The notes: generated by a model from the sequence alone, not told the origin. A stretch of DNA of 14,108 nucleotides from an uncultured Acidaminococcus sp. (GCA_900538365.1 UPXT01000056.1:1-14108); one strand, 5' to 3'; counted from the first letter of the stretch, positions 1 through 7,177 are shown. Made by a program: numbers and translations.

Positions 1-135
1 AAACGTCCTCATAAACTTTTTGTCTAGTGTCCTATTTGCTATTGCAATCAACCGAAAATAACAGAAGAAAGGACAAAAAGCCGTTTTTGGGCGAAAACAG
101 GTGAAAAAAGTCCAAAGAAAGAAACCTTTCCCAGC

Positions 136-172
136 AAAAAAAGTCCCAATCAACCAGATAGGTTCATTGGGA
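136..172 (-). terminator. Rho-independent terminator of the bioY-thiolase-ligase operon
   Basis: Read on the minus strand, arms TCCCAAT and ATTGGGA (7 bp, 166-172 and 144-150) enclose a second stem AACC/GGTT around a TATCT loop, separated by a single G.G mismatch. The hairpin is followed by C and a run of seven T (136-142). It starts 28 bases past the ligase stop codon, where the operon should end. The remaining bases 1-135 show no recognisable gene or RNA. Confidence 0.85.
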
Positions 173-199
173 TCATGAGGGGTAAAGGGACAAGTCTTC

Positions 200-1531
200 T
201 TATCTGACGGTGGGAATCCTTTTTGTTCCAAGCATTTTTAGAAGAGCCCTGCGATCGACCTTTCCGGCCGCAGTAAGGGGCAGTTCCGGGCAGATGATGA
301 AATGACGGGGCATCTCCTTGATCATGAGCCTAGTCTTGAGGTCTTCCCGAATGGCCGCCCGGCTCTTTTCTTCTTTAAGGACAAGGAAAGCCGCCATGGC
401 TTCATCCCGCTTTTCATCAGCTACGGAAAGGACAATGGCATCTGACACATAGGGCAATGACAATAGAGCGTTTTCCACTTTGCTGCAGCTGATGGTCAGG
501 CCACCGATATTTACCACATCCCCCTTTCGGCCTAAAAAGATCAGGTATCCCGCTTCATCAAAATACCCTTCATCCCCCAAGGTACAGGGCTGGGAAAGGC
601 CTGCTACATGATAAGGGGTATCAATATAGATCAGGCCATCCCGAATGACGACGCTGACCCCTTTCACAGGTCGCCCAACGCTCATAGGATGCTGAAGGAG
701 CTCTTTGTAGGTAAGGTACGTAACATAATTAAGTTCTGTGGCCCCGTAATATAGATAGATCTCACTATGGGGAAAAGCCCGTTTTAGGGCCTTTGCTGTA
801 TCGCTGTCAAGGAGCTGGGACCCTGCCATAACAGTGGTTACTGAGGGGAAAGTATGCCTGATGGTCCGCAGCAGGAGTTTCAATTTAACAGGAACAAGGT
901 AAAGATAGGTGACGCCTTCCCTATAAATAAGATCTTCCCATCTTTTGGGATAAAGCCCCTCTGCCATGACAAGTGCAGCACCGGCATAAAGCACACTGGC
1001 AAAGACGCTGAGGTTTCCCGTAAAGCTCATGCTGCCTTCCGTAAAAGCAGCAGAATCCTTCTTGAGCCCAAAAATACGGCACTGCTCAGGGAAGAAGTCA
1101 GCCCAACTTTCGTAAGTCCGAAAAAGAAGCTTGGGCAGGTCCGTTGAGCCGGAACTGAGGACGCCCATGATGGCTCCTGGGGGCATCGTGCTCCCAGCTT
1201 GTCCCAAGCGGAACCGGCCATCATCAATATAGGCAATCCCCCGCTTTTTAGAGAGCATTTCTGCCAGATGAGGAGTCAGATCCGGATGACCTAAAATAGG
1301 CACGAATCCTGCTTTTTGGGCACCTAAAAAAGTAATGAGCTGTGCCACCGGGTCTTTCCGGATAATGAGAACAGGCCCTTTGGGGCAGGAAAGGGCCTGG
1401 AGACGCGCCGCGTAGGAAAGGGCCGCGTCACACACAGCTAGATAGGTAAGGCGTTTGGTTTCCGTCACCAGAAACACCTTTTGCGGTAGTTTCCCTGCCT
1501 GCATCAGTAATAGATCCATATAATTCATCAT
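200..1531 (-). CDS. AMP-forming acyl-CoA ligase (YhfT-like, ANL superfamily)
   Basis: Predicted to activate a carboxylic acid as acyl-AMP and then form the CoA thioester, in the cytosol. The ANL core motifs are visible in order: the phosphate-binding loop SSGSTDLPK (residues 126-134), YYGATE (261-266), a GD pair (319-320), the hinge GRKGD (334-338) and the C-terminal catalytic lysine in PLTAAGK (K424). At 443 residues it is shorter than most acyl-CoA ligases (about 500 or more), and the N-terminal domain looks reduced. The start is the ATG of an ATGA overlap with the thiolase stop, so translation is probably coupled; a second ATG follows directly. It is last in the operon, before the terminator. 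The order and partners resemble B. subtilis yhfT, whose substrate is not established; a pimelate or fatty-acid substrate is only inference. The family is secure and the specificity is not. Confidence 0.88.
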   Translation of the reverse strand: MMNYMDLLLMQAGKLPQKVFLVTETKRLTYLAVCDAALSYAARLQALSCPKGPVLIIRKDPVAQLITFLGAQKAGFVPILGHPDLTPHLAEMLSKKRGIAYIDDGRFRLGQAGSTMPPGAIMGVLSSGSTDLPKLLFRTYESWADFFPEQCRIFGLKKDSAAFTEGSMSFTGNLSVFASVLYAGAALVMAEGLYPKRWEDLIYREGVTYLYLVPVKLKLLLRTIRHTFPSVTTVMAGSQLLDSDTAKALKRAFPHSEIYLYYGATELNYVTYLTYKELLQHPMSVGRPVKGVSVVIRDGLIYIDTPYHVAGLSQPCTLGDEGYFDEAGYLIFLGRKGDVVNIGGLTISCSKVENALLSLPYVSDAIVLSVADEKRDEAMAAFLVLKEEKSRAAIREDLKTRLMIKEMPRHFIICPELPLTAAGKVDRRALLKMLGTKRIPTVR

Positions 1532-2715
1532 GACACCCGTTCCAATAAAAGACCGCTGCCCGTCCCCCCGGCCCCGGCCACAGCAACAAGGCCATAGCGT
1601 CCCTCTATCCGCATGAGATGGGCCAAGGCATGAAGGGTCAGGATAGCCCCGCTTGCGCCGTAAGGATGACCATAGGAAAGAGCCCCGCCTAGGGGTAGGT
1701 AGGCATCCAAAGCTTCCGGATGCTGCCGAGCAAACAGGGCACTGATTACCGCGAAGGCTTCGTTATATTCGATGCTGTCCATGTCAGAAAAAAGAAGGCC
1801 TGCCTGCTGTAAGAGCTTTTCGCCGACCTGCAGGGCCCCCAACGGACTTAATCGAGGGTCCACACCGATGTCGGCAGCGCCTATGATCCGCGCCAAAGGT
1901 TTTACGTGGGGTCCCAGAGCCGCCACTTTCCTTTGCGAAGCAAGGACAACGAAGGCTGCCCCATCATGGGTAAGGCAGCTGGTTGCCGCAGTCAGGGTAG
2001 GGATGATTTTTTCGGTTGGCGCCGCCTCCCCCAGAAGATTCCGGACTTCTTCTTCCGTAAAAAGTGTCGGCATGCGTCGTGCCAGTTTTTGGGAAAAGTG
2101 AGGCCGAATGCCCTCATCTTCACAAACGCCAAATAAAGGAGCGATAAAAGAGGCTACAACAGGTCTAGCCGCAGCGGCCCGAGCATGGCTCCTTACAGCC
2201 CAGGGATCAAGTTCCTCCCGCGTTACTCCAAAGATCTGCGCCGTCCGTTCCGCACCCTCGAGCATAGCTCGAGGACTTATCGTATCCGGGGAAAACTGGG
2301 CCACCATGAAGCCCTTTTCATGATAGCGAGGATCTTTGGCGGCATAATGTCGGAGAGGCTGAAGGCTGGTCGATTCCAGGCCGCCGCAGATGATCAGATC
2401 CGAAAGACCGCTCCGAATCTTGGCGTACCCCATAACAATGGCTGCTGCGGCAGACGCGCACTGCATATCAAGGGTCAGGGCAGGCACTTTTTCATCAAGT
2501 CCTGCCATTAGGGCCGTAAGACGCATAAGGTTTCCCCCACTCCCAACGGCATTGCCCCCAATCACTTCGTCTGCTTTTCTTGCTTCAGGCAGCTTAGCAA
2601 AAATCGCCCGGAAGAGGGCAGCCCCCAATTCTTCCGGACGAATCGCTTGAAAAACACCGTCAGTAAGGCCGATGGGACTTCTAAGGCCTCCCAAAAGATA
2701 GACCGCCTCCTCCAT
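1528..2715 (-). CDS. Thiolase-family acyltransferase (YhfS-like) lacking the C-terminal catalytic Cys
   Basis: A member of the thiolase superfamily with the normal length (395 residues). The nucleophile is Cys86 in LDMQCASAAAA. The NEAF motif lies at 318-321 and the GHPYGASGA motif supplies His350. In classical thiolases a second cysteine sits in a C-x-G-G-G-x-G loop near the C-terminus and acts as the acid/base. Here the equivalent stretch, VAVAGAGGTGSG (377-388), has Ala380 at that position, so normal Claisen condensation or thiolysis is doubtful. The gene starts at an ATG that overlaps the bioY stop by one base (TGATG), and its own stop overlaps the ligase start. It resembles yhfS of the BirA-regulated B. 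subtilis group. The family call is firm. The reaction may be altered, for example acyl transfer that does not need the second cysteine. Confidence 0.88.
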   Translation of the reverse strand: MEEAVYLLGGLRSPIGLTDGVFQAIRPEELGAALFRAIFAKLPEARKADEVIGGNAVGSGGNLMRLTALMAGLDEKVPALTLDMQCASAAAAIVMGYAKIRSGLSDLIICGGLESTSLQPLRHYAAKDPRYHEKGFMVAQFSPDTISPRAMLEGAERTAQIFGVTREELDPWAVRSHARAAAARPVVASFIAPLFGVCEDEGIRPHFSQKLARRMPTLFTEEEVRNLLGEAAPTEKIIPTLTAATSCLTHDGAAFVVLASQRKVAALGPHVKPLARIIGAADIGVDPRLSPLGALQVGEKLLQQAGLLFSDMDSIEYNEAFAVISALFARQHPEALDAYLPLGGALSYGHPYGASGAILTLHALAHLMRIEGRYGLVAVAGAGGTGSGLLLERVS

Positions 2716-3290
2716 CAGGCACCTACGCGGAATTTACTGATCTTAACGGCCATCATGGCAGCAATGACAACTTTGACAACGTCTCCAAAAAGGAAGGGAA
2801 TAACAGCCGTCATAAGGGTAGCCCAAACGCTGATACGGTTTACGGCATACATACTGATGCAGCCGCCAATATAGATAATGGGCATGCCGACAAAGATTCC
2901 CGTCATGACTAGTTTCTTGAAATCATGGCTCTTGCCGCGTACAGCACTCATCACCATAGCCGCCACCAAAAATCCAATATTGAAACCACCCGTTGGTCCA
3001 ATAATCTTGGCGATACCGCTCGTTCCGCCAACAAAGACAGGAACACCGACAATCCCCAATAAAAGATAGATCAAGAGCGTCAGTCCCGCTTCCTTGGGTG
3101 CCATGACAAAAGCAACGAAATTAACCATGATGGTGAGTGCCGTCACCATGGCCGGAGTAAAAGGCAGCGGAAAAGAAATGTACGCCGACGCCGCTAACAG
3201 CGCGACACAGACGCCCGTCAAGGTCATCTTCCGGACGGACGATTGAGCGGACAAAGTCCCGCGAGCTTGATGCATAGAGTTTTCGGTCAT
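2715..3290 (-). CDS. bioY: Biotin ECF transporter S-component BioY
   Basis: The substrate-binding membrane subunit for biotin uptake. The 191-residue protein has about six hydrophobic segments. It carries the BioY signature: LGIVGVPVF followed by GGTSG (80-92), then GPTGGFNIGF (98-107), and GDVVK in the last helix region (169-173). The start is ATG 3290, preceded by AGGAGG (3300-3305) at 9 bases; the in-frame TTG at 3308 precedes that ribosome site and is rejected. The first 25 residues are polar and probably cytosolic. No EcfT or EcfA is encoded beside it, so it probably uses the shared energising module encoded at 11115-13599. It is the second gene of the operon and is likely repressed by biotin through BirA, given the operator-like dyad upstream. 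Downstream it overlaps the thiolase by one base. Confidence 0.93.
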   Translation of the reverse strand: MTENSMHQARGTLSAQSSVRKMTLTGVCVALLAASAYISFPLPFTPAMVTALTIMVNFVAFVMAPKEAGLTLLIYLLLGIVGVPVFVGGTSGIAKIIGPTGGFNIGFLVAAMVMSAVRGKSHDFKKLVMTGIFVGMPIIYIGGCISMYAVNRISVWATLMTAVIPFLFGDVVKVVIAAMMAVKISKFRVGA

Positions 3291-3786
3291 GGCAAGGTTC
3301 CTCCTCAAGATAAATAGGCTCCCCTACGTAAAGGGGTGACGAAAAGGTCATGGATATAAAGTCCGGATCGTTCTCATAGTCAGCAAGGTCCTTTAGGAGC
3401 AGGAGTCCCTGGACAACGGGACGCTCCGTTAAATGGATGGGATTCATGTCCCCTGTTTCCTTGGCAAACTGAATGACTGCCTCACGGGAATAGGTTTTCC
3501 ATGGCGGCCCCATTGGGAAAAGCTCCTGGCTGGGCATTGCAGGAACTATATTGGGAGAAAAGAAAATCCATGCTTCCAAAAGACCCTCAAGGATTCCTGC
3601 TTTATTCACGGCTTTCACGCATAGGCATTCCACACTTTTTTTCTGCCACTGACGGTGGCAGGAAAACGTGCAGGAAGCACCCTCCCCGCCCCAAAAAGCA
3701 ATGCTTACCCGCCCAATATAGCTATGGTCATAGCGTTTTCCTTGGAACGCCCCCAAGGCTTTGATAAAATTCATTACTTGTTTCAT
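3121..3786 (-). CDS. MaoC-like hotdog-fold protein (possible enoyl-CoA hydratase)
   Basis: Residues from about 98 match the MaoC/(R)-hydratase pattern. FAKETGDMNPIH places Asp113 and His118 with the five-residue spacing of the catalytic Asp/His pair. PVVQGLLLL and SPLYVGEPIYLEE follow as in that family, except that the usual His of the VxHG motif is Gln. Residues 1-90 are unassigned; alternating short hydrophobic stretches suggest a second, degenerate hotdog half. The start is ATG 3786 with AGGAT about 9 bases upstream; ATG 3774 is an alternative. It is the first gene of the bioY operon. The reading frame runs 170 bases into bioY in another frame. The last 55 residues may therefore be true overlap or the product of a lost stop or frameshift. 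Substrate unknown. Confidence 0.6.
   Translation of the reverse strand: MKQVMNFIKALGAFQGKRYDHSYIGRVSIAFWGGEGASCTFSCHRQWQKKSVECLCVKAVNKAGILEGLLEAWIFFSPNIVPAMPSQELFPMGPPWKTYSREAVIQFAKETGDMNPIHLTERPVVQGLLLLKDLADYENDPDFISMTFSSPLYVGEPIYLEEEPCHDRKLYASSSRDFVRSIVRPEDDLDGRLCRAVSGVGVHFFSAAFYSGHGDGTHHHG
3300..3305 (-). promoter_or_regulatory. Ribosome binding site deciding the bioY start
   Basis: AGGAGG on the minus strand, 9 bases before ATG 3290. It lies inside the upstream hotdog gene, so bioY has its own strong initiation site. The site rules out the longer TTG-initiated version. Confidence 0.8.
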
Positions 3787-3815
3787 ACGCTGTTATCCTA
3801 CTCTTTTTTTCTTTT

Positions 3816-3846
3816 TCGTTCAACTTAATTTTATATAGGTTAACAT
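3816..3846 (-). promoter_or_regulatory. Candidate BirA (biotin repressor) operator
   Basis: On the minus strand a near-perfect half site ATGTTAACC (3838-3846) is followed by 13 bases and a weaker inverted half site GTTGAACGA (3816-3824). This gives GTTAAC-N15-TTGAAC, the geometry I recall for Gram-positive BirA operators (TTGTTAACC and GGTTAACAA halves). It covers the spacer and -10 of the operon promoter, where a repressor would block transcription. The genes below include bioY, a typical BirA target. The left half is convincing; the right half matches 6 of 9 positions. Site identity is inferred by eye. Confidence 0.6.
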
Positions 3847-3856
3847 AAGTTCGCAA
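3828..3856 (-). promoter_or_regulatory. Sigma-A-type promoter of the hotdog-bioY-thiolase-ligase operon
   Basis: -35 TTGCGA (3851-3856), 17-base spacer, -10 TAAAAT (3828-3833), read on the minus strand. Transcription would start near 3821, about 35 bases before ATG 3786. The -35 begins only a few bases after the terminator hairpin of the preceding operon. Confidence 0.7.
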
Positions 3857-3861
3857 ACGAA

Positions 3862-3883
3862 AGGCCTTCCTTGGGGAAGGCCT
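3862..3883 (-). terminator. Terminator hairpin at the end of the TonB locus
   Basis: Perfect 9-bp stem AGGCCTTCC/GGAAGGCCT with a four-base loop, 25 bases after the stop of the DUF3298-type gene. On the minus strand it is followed by TTCGTTT, a modest T-rich stretch. It separates the TonB operon from the biotin-linked operon. Confidence 0.75.
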
Positions 3884-3908
3884 CCAATCCGCCTCATGGG
3901 GCTTGCCC

Positions 3909-4628
3909 TTAGTTCATCGGAAGATCAATGATCCCACTTGAATAAGGAGCAATTTCGTATTGTCCAAACACAAAATGGATGGTTCCTTTTTCATCTAGGT
4001 AATAATTCTTGGGCAGTGCCGTGAGACCCTTAAAATCGTAATAAAAAGCATGCTCCTTTCCATAGGACGAAGCAAAGAGGCGGCGATTGATTTCCTTTAG
4101 TGTGTACGGCCTTTTTCCTTCCGCCGCAAGCACTTCCTGCCAAGAAACGGGCCGGCCGGTCTCTATGGAAAAAGTCACGCCCAGTTCCCAGCTCGTTGGA
4201 TGAGCCGCCCGTTCAAAGTAATCATAGCCATATTCCCGGAAGGAAAGGAACTGATCGCCATGATAAGAAAGCAGATAATTGACATGACTTGTCAGTTTCG
4301 CATCAGGGAGCGTTGCTTTTTTATAATTTTTCATTGATGACTTGGCCCGTTTCCGAAAATAACGGTTCATGCGCCGGGCCTCATCCCCATGCCCTGCCAA
4401 ATGAATCTTGGGATAGTGGATGGCAAGGGACTCCTTTTCAATGATCTGATCCCATATTGCAAGACCATTCTGGGCATAGACCACTTGATTATGCACGGTT
4501 CCTTCAAGTTTTTGCTCAACAGTCAGATGAGCGGCTTGAACAAGGTCGATGCCCTTTGCCTCCGCAGCAGCTAAAAATGGCATACCAAGGGCTGCTGAAA
4601 TGAAAAGCGCTGTCATTAGTTTTTTCAT
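3909..4628 (-). CDS. Secreted DUF3298-domain protein (RsiV/PdaC-like)
   Basis: A 239-residue protein with a clear N-terminal signal peptide: MKK, a hydrophobic core, and AAA/EA near residues 21-24 for cleavage. The C-terminal third fits DUF3298, ending in FGQYEIAPYSSG; the middle part with SYHGDQFLSF resembles the DUF4163 half usually paired with it. Such modules occur in extracytoplasmic parts of RsiV-type anti-sigma factors and in cell-wall deacetylases such as PdaC. Here no catalytic domain or transmembrane anchor is attached, so the role is unknown and probably periplasmic. The start is ATG 4628, with AAAGGA 9 bases upstream; the in-frame TTG at 4646 is rejected. It follows tonB by 20 bases and is the last gene of the TonB operon. 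Confidence 0.8.
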   Translation of the reverse strand: MKKLMTALFISAALGMPFLAAAEAKGIDLVQAAHLTVEQKLEGTVHNQVVYAQNGLAIWDQIIEKESLAIHYPKIHLAGHGDEARRMNRYFRKRAKSSMKNYKKATLPDAKLTSHVNYLLSYHGDQFLSFREYGYDYFERAAHPTSWELGVTFSIETGRPVSWQEVLAAEGKRPYTLKEINRRLFASSYGKEHAFYYDFKGLTALPKNYYLDEKGTIHFVFGQYEIAPYSSGIIDLPMN

Positions 4629-4648
4629 GGCAATCCATCCTTTCAAAA

Positions 4649-5362
4649 TCAGTTCAATTCATAACGAACACGAACCACGGTTTCTCCTGCTATGGGACGG
4701 CCGGCTGCATCAAGGGCAGGAGCAAAATGCCAAGTGTAAGCTGAATCAAGGGCGGCTTGATCCAGTCGTTCATAGCCGCTTGAAGCGGTCACCCAGGCAC
4801 TCGTTACGGTACCATCTTCACCGACAGCAACACCAACATCGACGCTCCCTGTTTCGCCAGCTCGACGGGCACTTTGGGGATAGATTTTGCGGTAGCTCGT
4901 AAGCGTTGCTCCCCGCGAAGCGTCACGGCCATCGCCATCGCCGCCACTGCCTTCCCCAGTTCCGCTGCCTTCTCCGCTGCCTTCTCCGCTAGTTGCGCCG
5001 CTTCCTGTTTTGCTTCCAGTCCCTAGTCCGGGACCCATTGATGCCTCTTTTTCACCCATTATTCCTGCCCCGCTCCCTTTATGAGAATCCATTGCCGTCT
5101 TCTGCGATTTTGTGGGCGACGCGTCATCCTTCACAGGTCCTTCTTCCAGCATAGAAGCGGTCAGGGAGGAAAGTGAATGGTCCAAGGTCCCTTTACTGCC
5201 GTCCCCGCCTGTGCCGCCGCTCGGTTCCATAAGCTTTACGCCTATAAGAAAACGTGGTTTTTGTGTTGTAATCCGTCCGACCGTCAGGCCTACGGCAAAA
5301 AGAAGCAGGAGATGAAGGACAAGGGAAAGCACCCAAGGCCCTTTTAAGGGCAAACGCTTCAT
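4649..5362 (-). CDS. tonB: Energy-transducing protein TonB
   Basis: Links the inner-membrane ExbB-ExbD motor to outer-membrane receptors. One N-terminal membrane anchor (about residues 9-29) follows basic residues. A long periplasmic linker spans about 45-155. The C-terminal TonB domain (about 158-237) contains YPQSARRAGETGSVDV and a final VRVRYELN strand. The linker is unusual: it is rich in Gly, Ser, Glu and Thr rather than in the Pro-Glu/Pro-Lys repeats of classical TonB, and part is encoded by a 12-base tandem repeat. The gene starts at the ATG of an ATGA overlap with exbD, so the two are likely co-translated. Its receptor partner is probably the gene at 8243-10144. Confidence 0.9.
   Translation of the reverse strand: MKRLPLKGPWVLSLVLHLLLLFAVGLTVGRITTQKPRFLIGVKLMEPSGGTGGDGSKGTLDHSLSSLTASMLEEGPVKDDASPTKSQKTAMDSHKGSGAGIMGEKEASMGPGLGTGSKTGSGATSGEGSGEGSGTGEGSGGDGDGRDASRGATLTSYRKIYPQSARRAGETGSVDVGVAVGEDGTVTSAWVTASSGYERLDQAALDSAYTWHFAPALDAAGRPIAGETVVRVRYELN
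4962..4990. repeat. 12-bp tandem repeat in the tonB linker, about 2.4 copies
   Basis: CCGCTGCCTTCT occurs at 4962-4973 and 4974-4985, followed by a partial CCGCT copy. On the coding strand it encodes Gly/Ser/Glu steps of the flexible periplasmic linker. Such repeats can change linker length by slippage without breaking frame, since the unit is four codons. Confidence 0.85.
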
Positions 5363-5760
5363 GACGACTTGCCGCCTTCTACGGCAAGGGAAAAATCGGT
5401 GACGTGAGCGCGGCGCAGGATTTCAAGGGTTCCCATAACCCGGCCATAAGGCACGGTTTCGTCTGCTTCCACGATGATAGGGGTCGCTTTGGGAAACTGC
5501 TGCGCAGCCTCTTCAAGTTCCTTCGGGGAAAGTGCCTTTCCATCCAGATGAAGGGTTCCTTTTTTATCAATCGTAACCGTTACCGCTTTTTGCTCCACGA
5601 GGGGGGCCTCCCCTTTAGGAAGGCTAACAGGGAGAGCATGGGTCTGGGTAAGGTACATAGTCGCCACAATGAAGACCACAAGGAGCAGGAAAACAAGGTC
5701 AATCATAGGACTCAGCTGGATGATCGGCTCCTTTTCCGAGTCGTCAGTCAGACGGATCAT
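5359..5760 (-). CDS. exbD: Biopolymer transport protein ExbD
   Basis: Inner-membrane component of the proton-driven motor that energises TonB. It is 133 residues, the normal length. A short cytosolic tail is followed by one transmembrane helix from about residue 19, with the motif SPMIDLVFLLLVVF. Asp21 corresponds to the essential membrane aspartate of ExbD. A periplasmic domain of about 90 residues follows, including VEADETVPYGRVM. The start overlaps the exbB stop and the end overlaps the tonB start, each by four bases, so exbB-exbD-tonB form one translationally coupled unit. Confidence 0.95.
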   Translation of the reverse strand: MIRLTDDSEKEPIIQLSPMIDLVFLLLVVFIVATMYLTQTHALPVSLPKGEAPLVEQKAVTVTIDKKGTLHLDGKALSPKELEEAAQQFPKATPIIVEADETVPYGRVMGTLEILRRAHVTDFSLAVEGGKSS

Positions 5761-6386
5761 GACCGTTCTCCTTTCTTTTGGCGCACAATGGCTTCGCTGA
5801 ACGTACTGGCAATCATCTCCATATCAAGGGCAATGCGATGGACCCGCTCCACAAAATAGGCGTGGCAGCAAAGTGTCACGATTGCAATGGCAAGGCCAAA
5901 GACCGTAGTAATGAGGGCTTCCCCAATGCCGCTTGTCACGGCAAAGGGATTTTCCCAGCGGGAACCAAGGTTCCCAAACGAAGCCATCATTCCCGTAATG
6001 GTGCCAAGAAGTCCCAAAAGGGGAGCCAAGGTAATGATGACAGACAGATAGGAAAGCCCCTCTTTGTAACGGTCAAGGACTTGTTTGCTTTCGCTCATAA
6101 TGAAGGCCTCTTGGGCGCGGATTTCTTCCGGTGCGTCAAGGAGCCGTACGGCAAGATGAGCCTCCCCACCCTTAGTGGCTTGGGCAATGCGGTTTGCTTC
6201 CTGCCAGTCATCACGGCGCAAAGCCATGCAGAAAGAACGGGCAAAGCCGCGGTCCGTATCGGCCCGATGAAAAAAAGCAAAGCGATCTAAGATGAGTGTC
6301 AATGAAGCCATTGAACATAGGAGCAGGGGCCACATGACGGGGCCTCCCCGCCAAAACCATTCAATACCTTGTTTGATACCAATCAT
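5757..6386 (-). CDS. exbB: Biopolymer transport protein ExbB (MotA/TolQ/ExbB family)
   Basis: Pentameric proton-channel subunit of the TonB motor. It has three membrane helices: about residues 14-34, about 112-135 with APLLGLLGTITGM, and about 157-180 with GIGEALITTVFGLAIAI. The last two are the conserved pore-lining pair of the family. The start is ATG 6386, which overlaps the ABC ATPase stop as ATGA and has AAGGA 8 bases upstream; an in-frame TTG at 6392 is less likely. The length (209 residues) is typical of the short ExbB type. Next genes: exbD and tonB. Confidence 0.94.
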   Translation of the reverse strand: MIGIKQGIEWFWRGGPVMWPLLLCSMASLTLILDRFAFFHRADTDRGFARSFCMALRRDDWQEANRIAQATKGGEAHLAVRLLDAPEEIRAQEAFIMSESKQVLDRYKEGLSYLSVIITLAPLLGLLGTITGMMASFGNLGSRWENPFAVTSGIGEALITTVFGLAIAIVTLCCHAYFVERVHRIALDMEMIASTFSEAIVRQKKGERS

Positions 6387-7177
6387 TCCCAAATTCCTTC
6401 TTCCTTAGTAGGATGATTCCCTTTATCTTCTGTAATAATGAATCCTTCGCTGCGTTCCACCTGAAGGGGGACGCCATAGGCCCTTGAAAGCACGTCAGGC
6501 GCAAGGACCTCGGCAGGAGGCCCGGCCGCGATGGTTCCCGTTTTTCCAAGCAGGACCAGTTGGTTCCCATAACGCGCGGCAAGGGAAAGATCATGGAGCG
6601 CCATGACGACGCAGGCCCCTTTTCTGGAAAGTTCCTGAAAGATGTGCATGACCCGTTCTTCTTCAACAGGATCAAGTTCTGCCGTCGGTTCGTCAAGCAG
6701 GTAAATCTCCCCACCCGCCAAAAGAGTGCGGGCAAGAAGGACGCGCTGCCGCTCCCCACCGGAAAGTTCCGTCACTGGCCGATCAAAAAAGGACGCTGCC
6801 CCCACCTGTTTGAGGGCCTCAAAGGCCCTAAGCGGTTCCGATTCCCTCAGCGTTCCCCAAAGCCCATGACGGGCATAGGCACCAAAAAGGACGATTTCCC
6901 TGGCCGTATAAGGAAGGGATAGATGCCGATCCTGAGGAAGATAGGTCACGTGCTGAGAAAGAAAACGCCGTGAACAGCTTGCGTAATCCTTTCCGTCGAT
7001 CTGGCGCACGCCGCGGTCTATAGGTAAAAGGCCTGCCATAACCCGCAGCAGCGTACTTTTGCCCGCCCCATTGGGACCAATGAGGACGACAAAATCGCCC
7101 CGTTCCAACCGCAGGGAAAAGTTCTTGATAATAGGCCGATTCCCATAGCCTGCCGTTACATCGATAAGGTCGATCAT
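6383..7177 (-). CDS. ABC transporter ATP-binding protein, iron/cobalamin/heme family
   Basis: ATPase subunit of a type II (FecE/BtuD/HmuV-like) importer, acting on the cytosolic face. Walker A is GPNGAGKST (34-42), the Q-loop glutamine is in LPQD (81-83 region), the signature is LSGGERQ (138-144), Walker B is IYLLDEP (158-164) and the switch histidine is H195. The 264 residues fit the family. The start overlaps the binding-protein stop by four bases, and the end overlaps exbB by four. The membrane permease normally encoded between binding protein and ATPase is missing here. The ATPase must pair with a permease encoded elsewhere, or the system has lost one. The substrate cannot be told from sequence alone. 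Confidence 0.92.
   Translation of the reverse strand: MIDLIDVTAGYGNRPIIKNFSLRLERGDFVVLIGPNGAGKSTLLRVMAGLLPIDRGVRQIDGKDYASCSRRFLSQHVTYLPQDRHLSLPYTAREIVLFGAYARHGLWGTLRESEPLRAFEALKQVGAASFFDRPVTELSGGERQRVLLARTLLAGGEIYLLDEPTAELDPVEEERVMHIFQELSRKGACVVMALHDLSLAARYGNQLVLLGKTGTIAAGPPAEVLAPDVLSRAYGVPLQVERSEGFIITEDKGNHPTKEEGIWE

Noticed and set aside
1..135. Possible gene end or small RNA at the left edge
   Set aside because: Short A/T-rich sequence without a convincing frame, promoter or stable hairpin. A nine-base repeat (CAATCAACC at 45-53 and 147-155) looks like chance.
2256..2274. Inverted repeat CCTCGAG-N5-CTCGAGG within the thiolase gene
   Set aside because: A 7-bp stem inside coding sequence that translates normally, with no T-tract and no nearby start. 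Probably chance.
6361..6759. A 132-codon minus-strand frame inside the ABC ATPase gene
   Set aside because: It is an alternative frame of a gene with all ABC motifs intact and continuous, so there is no sign of a frameshift.
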